DNA from: CAYTPI01 sp964439625
GTDB taxonomy: Bacteria; Chloroflexota; Anaerolineae; Aggregatilineales; UBA3940
Length of the DNA: 64,000 nt
Direction of reading: 5' to 3'
NCBI GenBank assembly: GCA_964439625.1
Contig: CAYTPI010000009.1
Span: 110,445-174,444 of the forward strand
Position numbers and translations under genes: made by a program. Of this stretch, positions 26,273-36,900 are shown piece by piece (position 1 is the first letter of the stretch; each line of letters starts with the position of its first letter). The notes beneath the pieces are model-generated. The model saw only the letters and a list, made by a program, of their open reading frames with translations, had not been told where the DNA came from and ran no database searches.

Positions 26273-26640
26273 CCGGGTTAGCCTGTAAGCCGCGTTCTGT
26301 AGTGCGAGGTGTTTCTCGCACGGCAACAATCTATCTGGGGTGGCTGTTGCCAGCCACCTCTAGCAGCCTACCCGAGGCTCTTTGGTGCGGGCAGCACCTA
26401 ACCTCTGCTTGGCCTTGCTCCCGATGGGGTTTGCCTGGCCGCAGATGTCACCACCTGCGCCGGTGAGCTCTTACCTCACCGTTTCACCCTCACGTTGACA
26501 AGCGTCAACGCAATCTACCTCTCTGTTGCACTATTCCGGCAGGTTGCCCTGCCTGGCCGTTAGCCAGCATCGTGCCCTGTGGAGCGCGGACTTTCCTCGA
26601 AGAGCCTTCATGACTCTCCGTAGTTGCCCAGCTAACCCGG
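26273..26640 (-). ncRNA. rnpB: RNase P RNA (bacterial type A)
   Basis: Catalytic RNA that trims 5' leaders from tRNA precursors. Read on the minus strand, it has the core sequences GAGGAAAGTCCGCGCTCC, GGCACGATGCTGGC, GGAATAGTGCAACAGAGA, GGTGAAACGGTGAGGTAAGA, AGATAGATTGTTGCC and ACAGAACGCGGCTTACAG. The P1 helix closes the molecule: the first ten bases (CCGGGTTAGC) pair with the last ten (GCTAACCCGG), which sets both ends at about 26640 and 26273. A -10 element sits just upstream. Length of about 368 is normal. Confidence 0.97.
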
Positions 26641-26647
26641 AAACGAT

Positions 26648-26653
26648 ATTATA
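26648..26653 (-). promoter_or_regulatory. -10 element of the rnpB promoter
   Basis: A perfect TATAAT on the minus strand lies 7 bases upstream of the first rnpB base, the spacing expected if transcription starts at the P1 helix. The -35 is not recognisable. Confidence 0.65.
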
Positions 26654-26841
26654 CCCAACTTATGACTGGCTGCGGCTGCCCCCCCTGCACCTCAGAATAA
26701 CTGAATTGTAACTGCACATCCAGACTCAATATAGTATAAACTTATACAGTTAACTTTAAGTATTACTTACTGTAAGCTATGCTCAAATAGATAACTGGTC
26801 GTGCACTAAGGTCGACTTTTGTGAGTGCGCAGGGAGCAAAT

Positions 26842-27219
26842 ATGGCAAAAGCACTATTCATAGATGACGATGAAACTATTCTCAAGATGTTTGAGTTGGC
26901 TTTATCTAGGGCCGACTTTGAGGTCATTACAGCTAGCGATGGCGTGCTCGGTTTTGAAACGTATTTAAACGAACAGCCAGACATTATTGTTGTTGATATT
27001 GCTATGCCCGGTATGGATGGCTACCAAGTGGTTGAAAAAATTCGCGCATCTAGCCGCCAAGCGCGTACTTTGCCGATCATCATCCTAACCGCCCACGAGC
27101 AGAATGTGATGCGTGATTATGCCGACGAACTTGGTGCGAATGTCTACCTGACCAAGCCAGTTGCACCGTCCAAGCTTGTTCAAGCAATGAATAGTCTGCT
27201 AGAGGAAGCTAAAAGCTAA
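26842..27219 (+). CDS. CheY-like response regulator receiver protein
   Basis: 125-residue single-domain receiver. All key residues are present: acidic pair D8/D9, phospho-acceptor D52 in VVDIAMPGMDG, T83 in ILTAH and K105 in LTKPV. No output domain. The ATG at 26842 is preferred over a GTG 21 bases upstream because AGGGAG precedes it by 6 bases. It lies divergent from rnpB and just ahead of the flippase. No histidine kinase is adjacent, so its partner is elsewhere. Confidence 0.94.
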   Translation: MAKALFIDDDETILKMFELALSRADFEVITASDGVLGFETYLNEQPDIIVVDIAMPGMDGYQVVEKIRASSRQARTLPIIILTAHEQNVMRDYADELGANVYLTKPVAPSKLVQAMNSLLEEAKS

Positions 27220-27231
27220 TACAACAAATGC

Positions 27232-27240
27232 TGGTATAAT
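27232..27240 (+). promoter_or_regulatory. Extended -10 promoter for the flippase gene
   Basis: TGGTATAAT matches an extended -10 (TGnTATAAT) 42 bases before the TTG start. It implies a leader of about 35 bases that contains a small CCGC/GCGG hairpin. Confidence 0.55.
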
Positions 27241-27281
27241 CCTTCCCGCATTAGCGGAACAATCTACCAAAAGGGTTTCCT

Positions 27282-28745
27282 TTGAACATCGCCCGCCGCG
27301 CTATGCGCGGGGCTTTTTTTTACTCCATCGCTGGATATCTCCAAATGGCGATGGGCTTTGTATCGACTTTGTTCCTTTCACGCTTGCTTGAAGATACTGA
27401 CTTCGGGTTGTTTGGCTTTGGCCTGACGCTCATGTTGTTGTTCAGCCGGGTACGGTTGTGGGGCTTCAATGCACTGATCGTTGCCGCCGATGACCCAGAT
27501 GATTCCCAAATATCCACCCAATTCTGGTTAAGCGTTACCCTCAGTGTCACTGTCCTTGGATTGATCGTAATCGTAAGGCCGCTGCTGCTGGCCCTCAATG
27601 ACAGCATCAACCTCAACCTTCAGCCTGATGTACTGACTTTTGCCCTTTGGTGTGCATTCTTCGCCCTCTTCGAAAATGAAGGGCTGGCGTCCACACCGGA
27701 GTCAATGTTGGCTCGAGAACTACGCTACAACATCATTTCTATTGTGATGACGGTATCTGTCTTTCTCAGCTTGACTCTGTCCGTTGTGCTTGCAGCAAGG
27801 GGGTTTGGAGCACAGGCTCTACTATGGGGCTATGGTTGTAAAACGATTACTTATTGCTTTGGCGTTTGGGTCTTCACCCCCCGCCGTCCGAAGCTATTGT
27901 TCCAATGGCAGTATGCTCGCTATTTATTTGGGGAAGGGCGTTTTTTGCTGATAGGCGGGCTGGGATCATTTCTCGCCTTCCAATACGATGACCTTGCGGT
28001 TGGCTCACTCACTGATCGTGGCACCCTTGGTAGTTACCGCTTGGCCTACAATATTTCATTGGTGCCGATGGCGATCATTGGGGGTATTCTGGGCGTTGCC
28101 AACGCCACCTACGCCCGCGTCAAAGATGATCGTGAAGCGCTATCAGATGCGGTCAGCTCAATCTTGTCTGCGGTGGCATTGGTCGGGTTGCCTGCTTCGG
28201 CTGGACTAGCATTGATTGCCCCTGAGTTTGTCATTCTTTACCTCACAGATGAGCATGTCGCGGCTATTTCAATGGTACAAATCCTGCTTCTGTATTCATT
28301 ATTCCGCCCCCTCAACGATAGCATTGGCGGCCTTGCGACTGTGATGGATCGCAACCGGGTACAAACGACGTTCGGTATCGTTCAGTCTGTCTCAATGTTG
28401 GTTTTAGGGACGTTGCTTACGATTGCTTTTGGAGCTAATGGGGCAGCCCTAGCTGCCGGTTTGACCGTGGTGTTTGGGTTTGCCCTGCTTTACTGGAAGC
28501 TGCTGCGTATATACGTTGATATCAGCTATCAAGCTATTTTTGGGCCAGCCGTACTGGCAGTTATCATGGCCGCAGCTACTGCCTATGTCGCTGCGTGGCT
28601 TCTAACGACCTCGGTGTTGATCATTAGTTTGCTGCTCAAGTTTGTTGTATTCTCTGTCGTCTATTTAAGTACCCTCTATCTAATAGATCGTGAGCGATTA
28701 CTAACAATGCTTCAGCAGATACGTGCTAACCTGCTCAATCGCTGA
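27282..28745 (+). CDS. Polysaccharide flippase (Wzx/MATE-like, oligosaccharide flippase family)
   Basis: 487-residue polytopic membrane protein of the MOP superfamily that moves lipid-linked glycans across the membrane. The N terminus (LSRLLEDTDFGLFGFGL region, about 30-50) matches the Wzx/PST family entry, and 12 to 14 spans are visible. The TTG at 27282 is preceded by AAGGG. A GC-rich hairpin followed by eight T falls within the first 14 codons, which may give premature termination. No glycosyltransferase genes are nearby, so it is a stand-alone exporter here. Confidence 0.88.
   Translation: MNIARRAMRGAFFYSIAGYLQMAMGFVSTLFLSRLLEDTDFGLFGFGLTLMLLFSRVRLWGFNALIVAADDPDDSQISTQFWLSVTLSVTVLGLIVIVRPLLLALNDSINLNLQPDVLTFALWCAFFALFENEGLASTPESMLARELRYNIISIVMTVSVFLSLTLSVVLAARGFGAQALLWGYGCKTITYCFGVWVFTPRRPKLLFQWQYARYLFGEGRFLLIGGLGSFLAFQYDDLAVGSLTDRGTLGSYRLAYNISLVPMAIIGGILGVANATYARVKDDREALSDAVSSILSAVALVGLPASAGLALIAPEFVILYLTDEHVAAISMVQILLLYSLFRPLNDSIGGLATVMDRNRVQTTFGIVQSVSMLVLGTLLTIAFGANGAALAAGLTVVFGFALLYWKLLRIYVDISYQAIFGPAVLAVIMAAATAYVAAWLLTTSVLIISLLLKFVVFSVVYLSTLYLIDRERLLTMLQQIRANLLNR
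27291..27321 (+). terminator. Terminator-like hairpin over the flippase start
   Basis: A bulged GC-rich stem (GCCC..GCGC / GCGCGGGGC, TAT loop) at 27291-27313 is followed by eight T. It lies inside the first codons of the flippase ORF and downstream of its promoter, so it could attenuate transcription. Confidence 0.5.
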
Positions 28746-28842
28746 TAGTCATACTCGACCTCTTTATAGGTTATCCTCAAATTAAGTGCATTTTTGTGAT
28801 GAGGAAATTATGCTGCCACTCGGTTTGTAAATTACCAGTCGA

Positions 28843-29005
28843 TTGCTCTCGATTGTGCTTGATGGTTTCTTTGCTGCCGCCGAAATCGGAGTCGTCTCCG
28901 CGAGGTGTATCCATTTGAAGCGAAAGTCTGAATCTGCTTTATCTTTGAAGTCATTTATATAGATGAAAAACGCGTTGGCAAGGTGCAAGTCACACCTGAC
29001 CAGGG
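28843..29005 (+). pseudogene. Fragment of a HlyC/CorC (CNNM/DUF21) gene
   Basis: About 39 codons read LSIVLDGFFAAAEIGVVSAR and then CIHLKRKSE before a TAG at 28960. The segment LDGFFAAAEIGVVSAR is a close match to the first membrane helix of HlyC/CorC transporters (typically LNGFFAAAE.ALVSAR). About 25 bases further on, in another frame with a base missing, TTGGCAA-GGTGCAAGTC resembles the next family block (LATVQVG). No more of the roughly 400-codon gene remains, so this is a decayed leftover. The rest of the gap 28746-29186 shows nothing I can name. Confidence 0.65.
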
Positions 29006-29186
29006 TTGACCTAGTTGATCAGTAATACTACAGAATTTGTTCTGATTTGACTATCCTCGCTATACTACTCGCCTATGGGTTCATCAAACCATCTGAATAA
29101 AACAATTGACACATCAACTGCGCTTTGCTGATAGTCTCTGCAAGGCGCAGTTAGTGTAAAAATAAGTAATAGAAGGATAGATAACC

Positions 29187-30203
29187 GTGAAAAAATCGGC
29201 TTTGATCATTGCAATCATCAGCGCCGCTTTCCTGTCAGCCTGCAACTTTGGTGGGGCAGCTGCTGTGCCACCAACGCTGACGCCGCTGCCAACGCCAACA
29301 CCGCTGCCAACTGCGACGCCGCTGCCACAGCCCTCACCTACAGCAACATTTCTGCCCAGCCCAACGCCTATTCCAGAGCCAACCGCAACACCGGAAGAGG
29401 TCGCTGAAGAAGACGAAGCGGCTGTCGAAGAAGTAGCACCGCCAGCACAGACTGGGCCACAGGAAGCTGTCTTGGCATTTGGCGCCAACCTCCGTGAGGG
29501 CCCAGATACTGAGTTCGCATCGCTTGACTTGCTGAGTGCGGGCGAGACGGTACAAATCCTCGGGCGTGACTTCAATGGCTTCTGGCTGTTGGTTTCGACG
29601 TCAATCGGACAAGAAGGATGGGTGTCTTTGCGGCAGTTCCAAGGCCCGATTGATGTGGCGCGCATTCCTCAAGCTGATGATATTCCAGACATCGAAGATA
29701 TTGAGGATGAGGATGAAGAAGAGGACGAAGACGAAGAACAGCCAACACCAACTCCAAGCGCTACGCCAGGCCCAGCGCTGCCAGAGGGTTTCGCTGCCAT
29801 CCTCAGCTTCGAAAATGGCGAGACTGGCCCCATTTGTCAAGAGGTACGGATAGAGTATCCTGGGCGTTTTGCCGTCTCAACTGTTGATGTCGCCATCCCT
29901 GCCTATGATGCCACCAATGCGGCGAACATTGTCAGTCAGGACGCCTTCCAACTCTCGACACCGAACTTCCCCCTGTCTGTGGGCCTGTTCCTTCAGGGTA
30001 ATGAACTGCTGCCAGTTGACTGCGATGCTGAAGACAGCACTTGTGGCGCTGTCGAAATGACCCTGTGTGGCACAGTCTCAAGCTCGACGCCAGAAGGTGG
30101 TTTCAACAGCGATGTAACACTCGAGATCGGAACTCAGAGCTACAATCAATTCTTCTCAAATGCCGCAAGTTCCTTTGGTGTATCGGTTAATGTTATACCC
30201 TAA
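29187..30203 (+). CDS. SH3b-domain lipoprotein
   Basis: 338-residue exported lipoprotein. Signal sequence ends in lipobox LSAC (Cys19). A Pro/Thr linker with repeated TPLPTPTPLPTATPLP follows, then an acidic stretch, an SH3b domain (about 92-150: ANLREGPDTEFASL and ILGRDFNGFWLLV), a very acidic Glu/Asp hinge, and a C-terminal beta domain (about 200-338) with four cysteines. The SH3b closely matches the one ending the Ala-rich rod protein (shared LGRD..GFW.LV), so the two are related modules. GTG start. It probably binds cell wall or protein ligands outside the cell. Confidence 0.88.
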   Translation: MKKSALIIAIISAAFLSACNFGGAAAVPPTLTPLPTPTPLPTATPLPQPSPTATFLPSPTPIPEPTATPEEVAEEDEAAVEEVAPPAQTGPQEAVLAFGANLREGPDTEFASLDLLSAGETVQILGRDFNGFWLLVSTSIGQEGWVSLRQFQGPIDVARIPQADDIPDIEDIEDEDEEEDEDEEQPTPTPSATPGPALPEGFAAILSFENGETGPICQEVRIEYPGRFAVSTVDVAIPAYDATNAANIVSQDAFQLSTPNFPLSVGLFLQGNELLPVDCDAEDSTCGAVEMTLCGTVSSSTPEGGFNSDVTLEIGTQSYNQFFSNAASSFGVSVNVIP

Positions 30204-30229
30204 ACACAACCACGAAAATATCATTGGAT

Positions 30230-30251
30230 GCCTAGGCCTTCAGGCCTAGGC
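30230..30251. terminator. Perfect hairpin after SH3b lipoprotein
   Basis: GCCTAGGCCT and AGGCCTAGGC form a 10-bp perfect inverted repeat with a 2-base centre, 27 bases after the stop. No T-run follows, so it is a strong hairpin that may end or stabilise the transcript rather than a canonical terminator. Confidence 0.5.
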
Positions 30252-30479
30252 TATGAAGAAATAATTGATAGCACGGGGATTCATTCCCGCGCAGCGACAG
30301 GCAAAACTTTTGTGGTTACAGTTAGTGCTCTCGCGCTGCTGAGACAATACATTGATAAGCCAGACCTACAGCATCGTTGCCATGGGGCTGGCTGCCTTAT
30401 GTAAACGTATCGGTGCCGATATCTGCTTAGCGGCTGTCACATAAGCTTTGGATTCATGCATAATACCTTGACGGTAATT

Positions 30480-30864
30480 ATGAAAGGCATTCACGAATTA
30501 CCATGCATCCGCTACACAAAACACGAACGGATTTCGGCGTGAACGCTAAGATACTGCTCCACCAAATTTGCAGCGGCATTGCGTTTGAAAGCCTCGTTGA
30601 AGATGTCGTCCGCAATTACTACGGATTTAACCCCAACTATGTCACATATCTGAGGGCCAACGGATGTTTCACTATACCGATTACCATCTGGTAAACTGGG
30701 TATGGGACTTCGTGGCTGGCGACGTTTTTGGCATCGATCCGCAAGAAGTCGATGTTATTTACATTGATGGTAATGTCGGTGAAAACGGTCCATTCGTCTG
30801 CATTGCAACACCCAACCAATCGATCTCAAGTGGTGTGCCGTCGCGCTCCAAACCCTTACTCTGA
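30480..30864 (+). pseudogene. Frame-broken coding stretch (possible pseudogene)
   Basis: Three consecutive frames each carry protein-like sequence: ATG 30480 gives MKGIHELPCIRYTKHERISA and stops; ATG 30503 gives about 63 codons including FESLVEDVVRNYYGFNPNYV; ATG 30664 gives about 66 codons including WDFVAGDVFGIDPQEVDVIY. Each step changes frame in the same direction. This suits either a single gene of about 125 codons with two frameshifts or small overlapping genes. No family is recognised. The region 30252-30479 upstream holds only a weak TGCATAAT -10-like element. Confidence 0.4.
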
Positions 30865-30966
30865 AAATGCTCCTTTGCTGGGTAGCGCGGGTTGGTCAAA
30901 AGACTACAATAGAAGTGTTACAAGTACCCGGTCTGCATTCTATTCTGTCGCTGAGCAGTAAATCCC

Positions 30967-33900
30967 ATGTCCAACGCCGCTCAATCTCTACGCTCGAAAT
31001 TCTCGTTACAGAGGTCTCTCGCTTTTACTATTGTGATGTTGGGCTCACTAGCGTGTAATGCGCCAATTCTCAGCTCTAGTGAGAATGATGCTGTAGATGC
31101 TCAGGCCGCTGGTGCACCTGCCCAACGCCCAACTGTTGACGTTTCTACTTTGCCACCAACGACGCCCCAAATTACAACACGACGCCCATTTGCAGGTGAC
31201 GAACTCCCTCTAGATGAGGTCGTAACCATTTACTTTGATCAACCAATGGATCAGCAAAGTGTTGCCGACGCACTCGTATTCGAGGGTGAAAATGGCGCTA
31301 TTCCCTATGTAATTGAATGGGTTGATCCTGCTACGGTTATGGTTCGTGCCGATGCGGGTCAATTGCAGCACGCATCGGACTATGTGCTGCGTGTTGAGGA
31401 AGGGGCTATGAGTTCTTCTGGCTTGCCGCTTGCTGAACCAGTCGAGTTGCCAGTGCGAACGCTTGGGTTTCTCAACGTGACGGAATTCAGCCCAATAGGT
31501 GATGCCACTGATACCGACGTGCCGATCACGCTTCTGTTCAACCGCCCGATCATAGCCTTGGGTGAGGAACGTGACTTACAACTTGAAATCTCACCGACTG
31601 TCTCTGGCTCAGGTGAATGGGTCAATACAAGCATCTATCAATTCGTGCCTGATGTACCGCTGGCAGGTGGGCAAACCTACAACGTGACACTGCCGGAGGG
31701 TTTGGTGGCACTAGATGGTGCTGCACTTCAAGAGTCAATCTCTTGGGAGTTCACCACCTTGCCGCCGGACATCATCGCACTGACTCCAGAACCTGAGTCA
31801 AAAAACTTTCCGTTGGATGGCACCTTGCAGATCGACTTCAACCAGCCGATGGATGCTGCAAGTGTTGAGGCCAATACCAGCATAATAAGAGCTAATGGTG
31901 AGACGGTGAGCGGCTCATTTGAATGGGATGACGCCAAGCGCAGCGTTACATTTGTGCCAGCTAGCAACTTGCCATACGGACAAACGTTCACGGCGGAGAT
32001 ATCTAACGATGCGCTTGGCGAAAGCGGCACACCCTTATTCCGCCCCATTATATGGGAGTTTACAACTGTCGAACGGCCTGCCGTCTTGTCAACGTTTCCA
32101 GCAAATGGAGAAACAGAGCAGCAACCGTTTGGTAGATTAGAGATTACCTTCAACGCACCACTTGACCCAGAATCCATTGATGGTAGCTTGATCGTCAGCG
32201 AGCCGGAACTGCCAGACCGGGACTTCATTTTCTACAACAGCTTCAGCTCAGCTTTGGTGATTGATATGCTCCTAGAGCCGAAAACGACTTATACGGTCAC
32301 CCTACTACCTGGCGCGGTTGACCCATACGGTACAGAAATTAGTGAACCATTTACTTTCAGTTTCACAACGGGTGGGCTAGACCCCCAAATTACGCTTGGG
32401 ACTCATACACGCTATGGTTTATACGATGCATCGACGGAAACAGAATTGTTTCTAGTGCATCGAAATATCGATACGATTGACTTCACGCTGACCAGAATTG
32501 AACCGCTGACGTTCATTGAGGCAACAGGTACGTATAATGCTCAAGAGGCGCTTGCCCTTGCCGCTAATGACAGCCCACCGTTGCGTCAATGGCGCGTCGA
32601 GACACCGAACGAACCTGACGAACCCTTTCTGTTGAATGTCTCTCTGGTAGCTGAAGAGGGCGGCTTACTTGAGCCAGGCATCTATTTGTTGACCGTCGAC
32701 GCGCTCGAAGATACAGCAGCACCCACACTGCACTACATGACCGTGACAAACGCAAACCTAACGTATAAACTCGGCTTCGATGAGGCTTTTGTCTGGCTCA
32801 CTGATTTGCGCTCTGGGGAGCCACTGCCCAATGAAGAAGTGGTGTTTTACGATCAGCTTGGTACTGTGATCGGGTCAGGTACGACTGGGCCAGATGGCAC
32901 ACTGATTGTGCCAATTATCACCCGCGAAAACTTGTCTGAAAGCACGTATGCAGTCGCCACTATTGGCTCTGAGGTTGTGGTTGCTCAGTCGTTTTGGTCC
33001 CAGGGCTTCAAGCCTTTTAACTTCTCCATCCCAACTGATTACGTACTGCAGCCGTTTAGTACATATCTCTACACAGATCGCCCGATCTATCAGCCTGGTC
33101 AGGACGTTTTCTTCAAGGGTATCCTGCGCGAACTTGGGGAAGAAGACAGTCTTTACCGACTTCCAGCCGCTACCGAAATCGTCTACGAAGTACGCAACAG
33201 TCGCTCGGAAGTCATTCTTCAAGCTACAGCAGTGGTCAATGAATACGGCACTTTTAACGGTAACTTTACGCTCGCAGATGACGGCAGAACTGGTAGCTAC
33301 AATATCATTGCTCGAATTGGGGAACAATCGGCGACTGTCAGCTTTGAGGTTGAGGAATACCGTCCGCCAGAGTTCTTCATTGAATTGGAAGCGAGCAATT
33401 TGGAAGTACTTACAGGTGAGGCTCTGAGCGTTACAGCAAACGCCGAATTCTTCTTTGGTGGCGCTGTGTCTGAAGCGCCATTGCGTTACAAAGTGATCTC
33501 AAGACCTTACATCTTTGATCGTTATGAAGGCAATGGTTTTTACAGCTTTTCAAGTCTTGACCGCATTAATGCTTGGAATAGGCTTGCCCGTGTGCCCAGC
33601 CTTGGCGAATTGGTCGACCAGGGTGAAGGCGTAACGGATGAGGCAGGGCAGTTCATTATTGATGTACCTACCGATCTAATAGATGAAGACATCAGCCGCC
33701 ACTTTACTATTGAAGTGAGTGTCGAGGAGCTCAATGGGCGCATTATCTTTGAGCGCATCAATATCATCGTGCATCAAGGTCAATACTATGTCGGCGTGCA
33801 GCCAGAAACGTATGTCGGTGAGGTGGAGGTTCCCCAAGATATTAACTTGATCGTGGTGGATTGGGATGGAAACCCAATCAGTGATGCAGGAATTGATGTT

Positions 33901-36900
33901 GCATTTTTTGACCGCACTTGGAGACGCGTCATTCAAGAAAACCCAGTAGGGTCAGCCAGTCCAAACTTTGTGGTTGAAGAAAACCAAATCGGCGCAACGT
34001 TCTCTACGACCAGCGGTTCTGACGGTAGAGCCGTTGCATCGGTTACACCGCCCGAAGGTGGCACCTTCAAGGTGCGAGCCATCGTGTCAGATAGTGACGG
34101 CGGTCAAAACGGTGCTGAGACCCTGTTGTGGGCTTCTAGCCGATCAGTGATCTCATGGCAGAATGATGACAGCAACCGCTTAGAGATCATTCCTGATCAA
34201 GATGTTTACCAGCCGGGTGACACAGCAGAACTGCTGATTGCGTCGCCTTTCACAGGCGAGGGCGTTCAAGCGCTGATCACCATCGAACGCAATGGCATCT
34301 TAGACTATGAAATTGTCGATGTGCCAAATAGCGCGCTGCTCTACGAAGTGCCGATCACAAGTCTCTATGCGCCAAATGTGTTTGTTTCTGTCCTTCTTTA
34401 CGCTCCTGTTAACAATGACAACCGCGTCCCCGACTTCAGGGTCGGGTATGCGGAGTTAACTGTCGATCCAAGTGAGCAAGCGTTAAATGTCACGCTGACG
34501 CCAGATAGGGATCAGGTTGGCCCAGGTGATACGGTTACATTTACGATTGAAACAACGGATTTCGCAGGCAGCCCAGTTCCAGCTGAGGTATCGCTTGCGT
34601 TGATTGATCGCGCTGTTCTTGACCTTGCGGCGCCAAACTCGGAACCAATTCTAGAATTCTTCTACGACCGGATTGGGCTGTCTGTCGCGACTGCTGTTCC
34701 GCTGAGTGTCCTTGTTGAAGCGCTTGACCCAGACTTGCTGCGCGGCGTTGATGGTGGAAGAGGAGGTGGTGGTGGCGACGGCCTATTCAGTTTACGTGAG
34801 GATTTTCAAGATACAGCGTTCTGGTCTGCGGTCGTCCGGACTGGGCCAGAAGGGACGGCCCAAGTAGAAATTGAGCTGCCCGATAACTTAACAATATGGC
34901 GCTTGGATGCTCGCGCAGTCACGCCGGACACACAAGTAGGCCAAGCTGAGGTTGACATTGTGACCAGCAAGCCATTGCTGATCAGGCCACAGACGCCAAG
35001 ATTCTTCGTTGCGGGTGACGAAGTCACGCTTGGGGCGATCATTAACAACAATATCGACCAGCGCATCGAGGCGGATGTCACACTGCGAGCCAGTGGCATG
35101 CAAATTGTCGGGGAGGAAGTCGAAACAGTCACTATCCCTGCTAATGATCGTGTTTTGGTTGAATGGCCTGTGATCGTCGATGAGGATGCAACTTTCGTCA
35201 ACGTGTTGTTTGCCGTCGAAAGTGAACAATATCAAGATGCGGCTCGCCCCCCCTTAGGAGACCCTAACAACGATCAACGCTTGCCTGTGTATCGCTACGC
35301 TGTCCCAGAGCAGATAACAACTGCTGGGCAGCTTCAAGAAGCTGAAACGCGCATCGAAGGGATCGTATTGCCACCAACCTATGACGTTGACTCTGCTGAA
35401 GTTAATGTGGTGGTCAATGGTTCGCTAGCCGCTGCCACATTAGATAGCATTCGCTGGTTGGAGGACTACCCTTATGCAAGCACTGAAGTGATTGCCGGGC
35501 GGCTACTTGCCAATGCTGCCTCCATTCAAGGGTTTCAACAACTCGCGGTTGATAACCTAGACCTTGCTGAAAACCTAGATGTCAACATTCAATCTAGTAT
35601 TCAGCAGTTATACGCCCGCCAAACTGAAGAGGGTGGGTGGCGCTGGAGTTCTGCGTCATCGTCCACGCCGACGCTGCTCACATCGACCGCCGCCCTCCAT
35701 GCACTGCTTGAAGCCCGTGATGCTGGTTACAAAGTTGATCAAAGCGTGCTTGACCGTGGGTTCCAATATCTTGAAGATGAGATTGCTTTCGTCAACAATA
35801 CAGATAATATGGAATTTCGTAGCCAGCAGGTCTATGCGCTGTATGTTCTATCAAAAGCGGACAGGCTAAACCCTGACCGTATCGCGAACTTGTATGAAAG
35901 TCGCCAAGGTCTGCCAATTGAAGCGACTGCACTCCTAGCACAGACGATCTGGAACCTAAACCCCGACGATGCGCGCCTCGCAGATTTGCAGTCTGATATA
36001 ATCGGGAACGCTACCTTGAGCGGTTCTGGTGTAAATTGGGAAAACGACAGTAATCGTGACTTCACTTGGAGCACCGACACGCGTACGACCGCAATCGTCT
36101 TGGATACGTTCGTGCTGATTAACCCGGATAGTGACCTGATACCGAATGTCGTGCGTTGGTTAATGGCCGTCCGACAGGGTGATCACTGGGAAACATCGCA
36201 AGAGACAGTCTGGGGAGTTACGGCCTTAAGCAGGTACATGTTAGCAACAGGTGAACTTGACGCTAACTATACTTGGGCGTTTGAATTCAACGGTCAGCCT
36301 GTGTACGACGGTGCAGCTACCCCAGAGACTTTAACGCAGCCGCAAATAAGCATCGTGCCCTTCGAGGATATTGTCGCGGGTGGTGTCAACCGTTTGACGT
36401 TCGAGCGCTCCGCGGGGGTAGGTAACCTTTACTATACGGCGACGTTGTCCGCGTACCTTCCAGTTGATGAAATTGAAGCGGAAACCAGCGGTATCATTGT
36501 GAGCCGTCAATACTTCGACGAAATAGGTGAGGCTATTACACAGGGCGCTGTTGGCGATATCATCAATGTAGTCATTTCGTTGACTGCACCGAATGACCTA
36601 AACTACGTTGCCATTGAAGACTTCTATCCGGCTGGTGCTGAAGCAGTTAACCCTAACCTGTTGAACGAGAGCGTGCTACTCGAAACACCGTCGGTGCAAG
36701 TTCAGACGGGTGTTGACGAGTTCGGTGACCCAATCTTCGGGTACGGTTACGGTGCTGGTAACTTTGATGCCGATCTCCGAGATGAACGCGTCATCCTACT
36801 GAGTGATTTTCTGCCAGCCGGCAGTTACCAGTACACCTACCAACTGCGTCTTGGGTCTGTGGGGCGTTTTAACGTCATCCCAACAATTGCACGCGAGTTG

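Noticed and set aside
26185..26711. Open frames of 60 to 93 codons on the plus strand
   Set aside because: They lie inside or across the RNase P RNA gene, whose conserved core and P1 helix explain the sequence.
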